This document shows, piece after piece, positions 14,219-20,370 of a stretch of DNA of 20,370 nt. The stretch is taken from the NCBI GenBank assembly GCA_013002625.1, contig JABDJE010000125.1:1-20370 (forward strand). Direction: 5' to 3'. Origin of the DNA: Saprospiraceae bacterium (GTDB lineage: Bacteria; Bacteroidota; Bacteroidia; Chitinophagales; Saprospiraceae). Under the pieces are notes generated by a model. The model did not search any database and was not told the origin of the DNA. It saw only the letters and a program-made list of their open reading frames with translations. Position numbers and translations under genes: made by a program. How positions within the stretch are numbered: position 1 is the stretch's first letter; each line of letters begins with the position of its first letter.

Positions 14219-17200
14219 CTGAATATCAAATACATCCACTCTGATGGTTGTTTCTTTGAAACAATCTTCATCAAAGAATATTTGAACTGTTAATTCAAAG
14301 TCATTTGGATAATCAGCTCCCAGTATTGTTACAGGATCACAATCCAAGCCTTGACAGATAACTACTCCGTTGGCAAGCCAAATTACATCTCCTATATTCT
14401 GTGCATTGGTTGATAAGCTGTATTCTCCTGTCTCAGAATTCAAAATCTGAAGTGGTCCATTGATCGATAAATCAGGATCTATTGCAGCGATGATATCGAA
14501 ACTAACAACTGAGGTACAGCCGTTGGCATCAGTTACCAACATTTCATGTAAACCGACAGACACAGGCATAAATATTGAGCTACCCTGTTGAGGCCCGTTA
14601 TCAACCTGATATTGATAATCCGGCGTTCCGCCTTCTACAATTGCTTCTACCTGACCTCCATCGTTGTTGTCTTCAAAACAATTTGGATTGATCGGATTAA
14701 CGGTAACGAATCTAGGTGCCTCGTGCAAGGTCATCAATACTGTTGTATCATAAGTACATTCAGCAAATTCTATCGTATATGTCAATGGAATATCCGATTG
14801 AGCTGCCAATCCATTTGGATTAAACAATCCATTTGGACTGATACCCTGACCGGACCAAGTGCCATTTCCGTTTCCTGCTGGAGGATCAAGTAATGTTATA
14901 TTAAGCTGCTGTGTCGTCTGTGTGCCGTCCAGACACATTTCCCTATCGTAGGCCGCTATTTCAAAATAAGAATCAGGACAAGCATTTGCAGTACAGATAA
15001 AGGTCTGTGGTGCCAAAGAACAAGATGATGCTGTCAAGAACTCCAATGTAATTTCTGCATCCTCCCCTTCTGACAATCCAGTTACCGTATATGTTGTCTC
15101 GGTTTGTGTAGCTACCTGAGTAGAGTTAATACTTACGACATATTGTGTAACATCCGTAACCGGAGTCCATTCAAAGGTCACAGATGAATTATCTGTTGCA
15201 CCACAAGAGATCACCGTTGGAATCAATTCTGCATCCACTTGGACAGTAGTAGTCTCTACTTCAGATACACAACCTGCATTATCGATGGATAAGCTGATAT
15301 CATAATCACCTGCATTATCCCATGATAATTCATAAGGTCCGAATCCTGATCCGGAAATTACATTGGCAGCGCCAAAGTCCCAGATTGGAGTCTCACTGTT
15401 GTTAGCAGCAAATGGAGAAATTACCATCGTTGTCTCACTCACACATATATCATCGTCTGACACTTCAATTGATGCTACAGGTATAATATTTACTTCTATA
15501 TCGACAGCATCGGTATAAGTACAGCCCGGTTCAGTGATGGTTATGCCAATATTGTAGGTCATATCCATATTATCATCCGGTGTAAAGATGCCTGTATTCT
15601 GGTCTACAAATGGTGAATTCCAGGTAATTGTTCCATTACCTTGACCACCCGTATAAGAAGCTTCTAATTGTATTGGTGTTGCACCAGCTTCCCAACAATG
15701 AGGTCCTGTATTTCCAAAAGTAACATCCACAGGTGGACAATCGATGGCCGTACAAGTGGTAGAACGTGATGTTCCAGGACAAGGTCCAAGATCATTGATA
15801 GCATCTACCTGGATATCTACATTATCACCCGGACTCAATCCATCAACAAAGAATGTCAGTGAGTCTTGATTTCCAACAAGCATACCATTGATGTAAACAT
15901 CAAAAGTCGAGGCGCCATTTACCGCTTGCCATTCAAATATGACATAGTCGATACCTGTCTCGGCACAAGTGATAGGTGCCATAACAAGTGGAATACATTC
16001 CACCGCTATACAACTCGAACTGCTAGAAACATTTGGACAGCTGTTAGCACTCAGTGCAGTGACCGTAATCGTAACTTCATCACCAGGCGTAAGCATATCA
16101 ATTGTGATATCCGTACCGGCTTGTGTTAACGTCACTGGTGGATCCTGATTAACCGTGTATGTTATATCATATCCTGTTGCTGAAAAAGCTGGAGCCCATT
16201 CAAACTGAACAAAGTCCAAATCCTGATCAATACAAGTTACAGGGCCCATGATCACAGTATCCAATACCATGACTTGAGCTGTATTTTGATTGGTACAATT
16301 TCCTAAGTTATCGGGTGCTGTAACATCCAGCACTATGGTCTTTAATCCAGGTGTATCCCAACTGATTTCATTCTGCGCATTTATCGTACCGCCATCGTAA
16401 CCATTCCAGTTTGCAACCTGATCTACATTTGTGTCATCGATTGTAATTGATTCACCCAAACATATTTCATTATCACTTACAGTGAAATCTACACGAGGTG
16501 TAGGGTAAACTGTTATTGTTCTGGTTTGTGACCTGGTGCAATTTCCATTCTGGTATGTATAGGTCATTGTAATAATGTTATCTCCTACAACAACACTTGG
16601 GTCGCTTGGATCAAATAATCCTGTAGGACTAACTCCATTACCTACATAGCTGGCTACACCATCATCATTTGCTGCGACATCAAAATTAAAGGCCGCTATC
16701 GGCGCGTTTTCACAATAGGAAGTATCTGCCCAAAGGTTGAATACCCATTGCGGATCGGGACAATCCTGTGCCTGGCATCTGATATTTGCCGGTGCGCTGT
16801 CTCCACAAGGGGGCGGGCCGTTGGCAATGATTTCAATTTCCACTTCATCCAGTACATCTAACATGTCAAACATAACAGAAGTCTCAGCATCCGTATTTAT
16901 AATTGTTGAGGTCCCTGAAGGGGAGTCCAACACATTTATTGTATAACCTGTAGCCCCAGTTACCGGTGGCCAGGTAAAAGTAATCGAAGTTGATGTCGTG
17001 CTACAATCTGGCATTGGTGCATCCAGTTCTTCAATGACATTTACAGTCCTTGATACAGGAAGCGATTCGCAACCATTGTTATCGATAACAACCAATTCAA
17101 TATCGATTGTACCTGGTGTCGAGGAAGAATAGCTTACCGGTCCAGGTCCTGATTGATTTCCACTTATATAGTTCGTGGATGACCATGCATAAGAAGCAAT

Positions 17201-20200
17201 CTCGCTCTGATCTCCCATGAAGTTTGCTTCCGCCAGTTCATTGACACACACCTCAAGTGGTGCATCGATCATTGGTTCCGGAAGCGGATTAGCGCGTACA
17301 TAAATTTCAACAGCCGGACTTTGACCACAAATAGTATTGGCCAGCACTGTAATCGGCTGGTTTGCATTAAAATCATAGTTAGTGAAATCCACTGTAGCCG
17401 TATCGCTTACTGCACCAGTTACCACGCCATCAGCTCCTGTAGGGAATGTCCATTCAAATGTCGAACCCTGGAATGGGTTAACTACAAATAATTTATTTTC
17501 AAGGTCATTGACACAGAATACTGTATCCATTCTTAAGAAGTCCGGTGGTGTTGCCGTACCCGATTCTAGGTCAAACGGACCCCATTGTTTGACACAAGAA
17601 ACCGTGATGGCTGCATCATCACCGTATGCGCCGTCAAAGAAGAAATATTCTACCTGAACAATATACATGCCCTGATTAATATTGACGTCGTCTATATTAA
17701 TTGTATCGCCTGTAGCTACCGTTTGCATTGTGTTTGCATCAATCCATTCTATTATATAGTTTGGATTTATTTCAGGATGGTCAGGATGCAGATCTTCCAA
17801 CTCTTCTAAGGCCAACTCAAACCAGTATTGTGTGCCGCTTGGTGTACAAGGACCTGCAAACAAATCACCATCAACCGTGGTTGTATCTACGGTTACAAGG
17901 ATCAATGAATCACATCTTTCTTCATCCCAATCGATTTCCTGAGAGGCCATTTCGATATTAAATAATTCTTCTAATTCATCACCGTCAAGATCAAAGACCT
18001 GACTAGGCCAGAACCATTCATATTGTTCTGGATCATAATCTTCATCTCTGAACTGGCAATCAAACATATATAATGTGACCGGCTGCGGGTCAAGGTTTCC
18101 AATTGGGTTAATTTGTACAGATTGTACGAAAGGACACATGCAGTCAGGATCAATGACATCGAAGTCAAGAATACCATTTTCTGCCATTTGAACCATATCT
18201 AATGTAATCTGATTCGGACCGATCCATGGAATACCGTCACCGTTCGGATCTTCACCTACTATACCAGGATCCCATCCCGGTGCAAGTAAGTCTTCTACAC
18301 AAACATCGTATGGACCATATAATTCATCCGGCAAGGGTTGAATCGTAAAAGTCAAGCAACAGTCATCGCAAGATTGGTCGTCACATTCAGCAACAATATC
18401 GGTCAGGCAAACTGTAAATTCAGTTGGTACCAATACATCTGTAAATGTTAACGGTGGTATATTATAATCATCTTCGATTTGGTTCCATTCACCTCCATCC
18501 AATCCTTCAATAGGTGGATCAAATGTCCAGAAGAAAGTCGCATTCAAGTCTGGTGCATAAGGCCCAGGACCATCATATGCTCCCATATCTGATGGCGAAT
18601 CACCAAAATGATGAATATTAAATTGTAATACGGTCTCAGGACAATAAGTCAAAGGAGGGAAAGAAGGTGCTTGTTCACAGCTTGCTTCCACTACAACCTC
18701 ATCTGGTGTATCAATTACGAATTCATATCCTTTTTCAATTTCAATTTCGTAATCACATTCTGCACCGTTACATCCATCAACAAATAAGTAGTAGGTATTA
18801 CCCACAACCAATTCATTTACTTCATACTCGATTGCATCCAAGCCATTTGAGCATGTTGCCTGTCCACCTAGACATTCGCCACCTTCATCTTCACAGAAGT
18901 CGTATACCCCTGATTGAAGTCCAATGGCACCTGTTCCCATAGCACACTGGAATGGCTGAACGGTAACACATAGGTCAGTACCTCCGGCTACGAATGCAAA
19001 CCAAGACATATTGTGCGGTACACCTTGTCCATTACAAAGTGGAGAAGGTTGGCTGGGCTGTGTTCCACCTCCCTGCATATATTCAGGCGTACATGAGTTA
19101 AATCCATCCAGAAGTTCACCAATATTACAGGTAAAACAACCATCATCGATTGAAGTCTCACATTCTCCACAGAATAATCCACCACCATCACAGTTCGAAC
19201 AAAGGATGTTGACAATGAATGTGTGTGTCAATGTATTACCGCATTCATCGGTAACAGTATATACCACTTCAGTCTCCCCTTCACCAAATTCCTCATTCGG
19301 TGGTGGGAAAGCCATAAAGGTAGAATTCGGACAAAGGTCTTCAAAGTGAACACCATCCAATAAAGGGAAATCTGGCCATGCATCACCGGTTTCTTCATTT
19401 TCAAAATAACCATTCGGGAACATATAACCGAAGCTGCAATCAGCAACTAGGATTTCAATATCACTTGGTAAATAATCTTCTGTATCGCCTAACCATTCAG
19501 GACCAGATTGATCATCTACCGTTATCAATTGTGTATGTGTTCCTGCACTGTTCAAACATGCATCTTCAAATATCCATTCTCTTTCTATTTCTATCTGGTT
19601 AGGACAGTTCTCAAATAAAATTGTCTCATTAAAAACCGGAACACCTGGACTACATGGATCTACCAGGATCAAATCTGGTGGATCTGGAATATCAGATGCA
19701 CAATCATAGGTGACATCCGGTGGCAGGTTGCCCGGTAATTGAGGAGGGGTTGTGTCTTCTATTGTAATAATAACCGTCTCGGTCACGGACAGGTTGCCGC
19801 AATCATCGATGACAGTCACTTCAAATTCATATTCTCCGGCGAATGTTTCGCCGACACAATTCGGATCTGGGGTTGTTGGGAATAATGGTGCATCACCGAT
19901 TGGTAGAACTTCCCATATGAGGTCATCGGGGTCGGTACAGTTATTAAAATCGGTTGCTGACGCCGCAGCTACAATACCATCAATCATATCCTGGACTGTA
20001 GGTCCTTCCGTATCACATTCTGTTGTTGCTGGATTTGTTACCAAGCCTGAAATAGTTGGAGGATCAAAATCTTCAATAATAATGTCAGCTTCCCACTCCG
20101 TGGTGTTGCCGCATTCATCCTCAACTGTAAATGTTACCGTTTCTACACCAGCCAGACCGCAGTCTTCAGGTGGAGACCCATCGTAATCATCTGTAATGAT

Positions 20201-20370
20201 TAGGTCACCCACAGCGGTACAGTTATCTGCAGCAGCGCCATTACCAAAAGAACCTACCCAAGCACCAATATCTCCAGTATTACCATTCCCGTCACATACT
20301 ACGATAAGGTCTGTCGGTACCTGATCCCAGAAAGGATCTTGTGTATCTTCGACCGTAAATGTTGCTGTTT
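13901..20370 (-). CDS. Giant multidomain surface/secreted protein with type IX (type B) sorting domain, N-terminus cut by window
   Basis: The frame is open from the right window edge to the TAA at 13901, giving 2155 visible residues; the codon at 20212 (GTG) is internal, not a start. In order the protein has HYR-like Ig domains (1-389), a cysteine-rich PPC-like module (390-547), PKD/Ig-like and acidic regions (548-1115), then FN3, Ig-like and PKD units (1116-1883), an SprB-type repeat (1890-1964), a linker and a gliding-motility-associated C-terminal domain (2051-2155). The last domain is the type B signal for the type IX secretion system, so the protein should be displayed on or released from the cell surface. 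Its cargo role is unknown; adhesion, matrix or motility are possible. No catalytic domain is seen. It ends at a strong terminator and is convergent with cmk. Confidence 0.92.
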   Translation of the reverse strand, partial: TATFTVEDTQDPFWDQVPTDLIVVCDGNGNTGDIGAWVGSFGNGAAADNCTAVGDLIITDDYDGSPPEDCGLAGVETVTFTVEDECGNTTEWEADIIIEDFDPPTISGLVTNPATTECDTEGPTVQDMIDGIVAAASATDFNNCTDPDDLIWEVLPIGDAPLFPTTPDPNCVGETFAGEYEFEVTVIDDCGNLSVTETVIITIEDTTPPQLPGNLPPDVTYDCASDIPDPPDLILVDPCSPGVPVFNETILFENCPNQIEIEREWIFEDACLNSAGTHTQLITVDDQSGPEWLGDTEDYLPSDIEILVADCSFGYMFPNGYFENEETGDAWPDFPLLDGVHFEDLCPNSTFMAFPPPNEEFGEGETEVVYTVTDECGNTLTHTFIVNILCSNCDGGGLFCGECETSIDDGCFTCNIGELLDGFNSCTPEYMQGGGTQPSQPSPLCNGQGVPHNMSWFAFVAGGTDLCVTVQPFQCAMGTGAIGLQSGVYDFCEDEGGECLGGQATCSNGLDAIEYEVNELVVGNTYYLFVDGCNGAECDYEIEIEKGYEFVIDTPDEVVVEASCEQAPSFPPLTYCPETVLQFNIHHFGDSPSDMGAYDGPGPYAPDLNATFFWTFDPPIEGLDGGEWNQIEDDYNIPPLTFTDVLVPTEFTVCLTDIVAECDDQSCDDCCLTFTIQPLPDELYGPYDVCVEDLLAPGWDPGIVGEDPNGDGIPWIGPNQITLDMVQMAENGILDFDVIDPDCMCPFVQSVQINPIGNLDPQPVTLYMFDCQFRDEDYDPEQYEWFWPSQVFDLDGDELEELFNIEMASQEIDWDEERCDSLILVTVDTTTVDGDLFAGPCTPSGTQYWFELALEELEDLHPDHPEINPNYIIEWIDANTMQTVATGDTINIDDVNINQGMYIVQVEYFFFDGAYGDDAAITVSCVKQWGPFDLESGTATPPDFLRMDTVFCVNDLENKLFVVNPFQGSTFEWTFPTGADGVVTGAVSDTATVDFTNYDFNANQPITVLANTICGQSPAVEIYVRANPLPEPMIDAPLEVCVNELAEANFMGDQSEIASYAWSSTNYISGNQSGPGPVSYSSSTPGTIDIELVVIDNNGCESLPVSRTVNVIEELDAPMPDCSTTSTSITFTWPPVTGATGYTINVLDSPSGTSTIINTDAETSVMFDMLDVLDEVEIEIIANGPPPCGDSAPANIRCQAQDCPDPQWVFNLWADTSYCENAPIAAFNFDVAANDDGVASYVGNGVSPTGLFDPSDPSVVVGDNIITMTYTYQNGNCTRSQTRTITVYPTPRVDFTVSDNEICLGESITIDDTNVDQVANWNGYDGGTINAQNEISWDTPGLKTIVLDVTAPDNLGNCTNQNTAQVMVLDTVIMGPVTCIDQDLDFVQFEWAPAFSATGYDITYTVNQDPPVTLTQAGTDITIDMLTPGDEVTITVTALSANSCPNVSSSSSCIAVECIPLVMAPITCAETGIDYVIFEWQAVNGASTFDVYINGMLVGNQDSLTFFVDGLSPGDNVDIQVDAINDLGPCPGTSRSTTCTAIDCPPVDVTFGNTGPHCWEAGATPIQLEASYTGGQGNGTITWNSPFVDQNTGIFTPDDNMDMTYNIGITITEPGCTYTDAVDIEVNIIPVASIEVSDDDICVSETTMVISPFAANNSETPIWDFGAANVISGSGFGPYELSWDNAGDYDISLSIDNAGCVSEVETTTVQVDAELIPTVISCGATDNSSVTFEWTPVTDVTQYVVSINSTQVATQTETTYTVTGLSEGEDAEITLEFLTASSCSLAPQTFICTANACPDSYFEIAAYDREMCLDGTQTTQQLNITLLDPPAGNGNGTWSGQGISPNGLFNPNGLAAQSDIPLTYTIEFAECTYDTTVLMTLHEAPRFVTVNPINPNCFEDNNDGGQVEAIVEGGTPDYQYQVDNGPQQGSSIFMPVSVGLHEMLVTDANGCTSVVSFDIIAAIDPDLSINGPLQILNSETGEYSLSTNAQNIGDVIWLANGVVICQGLDCDPVTILGADYPNDFELTVQIFFDEDCFKETTIRVDVFDIQKWYIPNVIVPTSQTDNANTNFVMWTKGTGITVSSVDIFDRWGEKVYTLDAIDSEQDGESVKWFLNWDGAWGDSDGLVEDGVYVYLIEMEVEGRKVVEVGDLTVIR
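14477..14701 (-). other. SprB-type repeat
   Basis: About 75 residues of the giant protein match the pattern of repeats in the gliding adhesin SprB: NPNCFEDNNDGGQVEAIVEG, GGTPDYQYQVDNG and GLHEMLVTDANGCTSVVSF. Only one copy is seen, which is fewer than in true SprB adhesins. Confidence 0.75.
14978..17023 (-). repeat. FN3 / Ig-like / PKD composite repeat region
   Basis: Four diverged FN3 domains are seen, at 16760-17023, 15995-16258, 15737-15994 and 14978-15235. Each has a core such as VTFEWTPVTDVTQYVVSIN and a closing CxAxxCP. After the first and third FN3 come an Ig-like unit of about 85 residues and a PKD-like unit of about 80 residues, giving a super-unit near 255 residues. The second and third FN3 are directly in tandem. 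The fourth is followed by an Ig-like unit (just left of this span, to about 14720) and then the SprB repeat. The copies are clearly diverged in protein sequence. Confidence 0.8.
17573..18328 (-). other. Acidic, non-repeated segment of the giant protein
   Basis: About 252 residues that I cannot assign to a known domain. They contain DPNGDGIPW and DLDGDELEE, which look like calcium-binding loops, and a very acidic tryptophan-rich stretch (about 19 Asp/Glu in 51 residues, at 17903-18055). Beta-sandwich segments such as YIVQVEYFFFDG occur near the end. The segment sits between an Ig-like domain and the first PKD-like unit. Confidence 0.55.
18728..19201 (-). other. Cysteine-rich PPC-like module
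   Basis: About 158 residues of the giant protein have 15 cysteines between 18755 and 19201. The module opens with a CxxC-spaced knot (CSNCDGGGLFCGEC, then CFTC) and passes through GGGTQPSQPSPLCNGQG. It ends in a jelly-roll-like part with MSWFAFVAGG and NTYYLFVDGCNGAECDYEIE, which resembles bacterial pre-peptidase C-terminal (PPC) domains. Several disulfides are likely once the protein is exported. Confidence 0.65.
19202..20370 (-). repeat. HYR-like Ig domain array (cut by window edge)
   Basis: About four HYR-like domains of roughly 80-105 residues, each closing with patterns such as VTFTVEDECGN, VTVIDDCGNLSVTETVIITI and VVYTVTDECGN, followed by DxxPP linkers. Such arrays are spacers in long extracellular Bacteroidota proteins. 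The first copy starts before the window ends, so more copies probably lie beyond 20370. Confidence 0.75.

Noticed and set aside
19752..20186. 144-codon plus-strand open frame inside the giant gene
   Set aside because: It is antisense to clear HYR-like domains, and its serine/valine-rich translation is typical of a shadow frame; several similar plus-strand frames lie across 14588-19602.
20210..20212. GTG as the start of the giant protein
   Set aside because: The same frame continues without a stop to 20370 and encodes further HYR-like sequence (TATFTVEDTQDPFWDQ), so this GTG is an internal valine.
13901..20370. CRISPR or short tandem DNA repeats in the giant gene
   Set aside because: The repeats are diverged protein domains of 80-100 residues; no short identical DNA repeats with regular spacers were seen.

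Overview
The window looks like chromosomal DNA of a Bacteroidota member, most likely from the Saprospiria/Lewinella side of the phylum. The reasons are: a giant exported protein built from HYR-like, FN3, PKD-like and SprB-type modules that ends in a type IX secretion (type B, gliding-motility-associated) C-terminal domain; start codons without obvious Shine-Dalgarno sequences; and exact matches to the Bacteroidota -7 promoter element TAnnTTTG before pyrE, cmk and the desaturase gene. Placement below phylum level is inference. No rRNA, tRNA, CRISPR array, insertion sequence or phage gene was found.

Layout. Positions 54-2648 (+) hold a tight operon of pyrE, an M42 aminopeptidase and a divergent UbiA-family membrane protein. 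Its last gene overlaps, tail to tail, a minus-strand operon at 5358-2625 of an M20 dipeptidase, an exported FKBP-type prolyl isomerase and trmD. A seven-helix AraC-type regulator (5461-6552, +) runs into cdaA, the c-di-AMP synthase, which lies directly behind a lipoprotein prolyl oligopeptidase (9509-6541, -). A three-gene plus-strand operon (9620-11386) encodes an unknown exported protein, the tRNA hydroxylase MiaE and a TPMT/thiol-halide-type methyltransferase. It converges on a minus-strand desaturase (12416-11394) that resembles the eukaryotic sphingolipid delta-4 desaturase DEGS1 over its whole length. A small acidic unknown protein follows (12842-12504, -), then cmk (12979-13653, +), then a 247-bp convergent gap with two hairpin terminators. 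The remaining 6.5 kb is one minus-strand reading frame (13901 to beyond 20370), the C-terminal 2155 residues of a giant surface or secreted protein.

Most genes are housekeeping: pyrimidine nucleotide supply (pyrE, cmk), tRNA modification (trmD, miaE), peptide turnover (M42, M20, S9A) and nucleotide second-messenger synthesis (cdaA). The two parts most worth attention are the DEGS1-like desaturase, which suggests unsaturated bacterial sphingolipids, and the giant modular type IX substrate with its 15-cysteine module and FN3/Ig/PKD super-repeat. I did not find a convincing new multi-gene system such as a defence island, biosynthetic cluster or mobile element.
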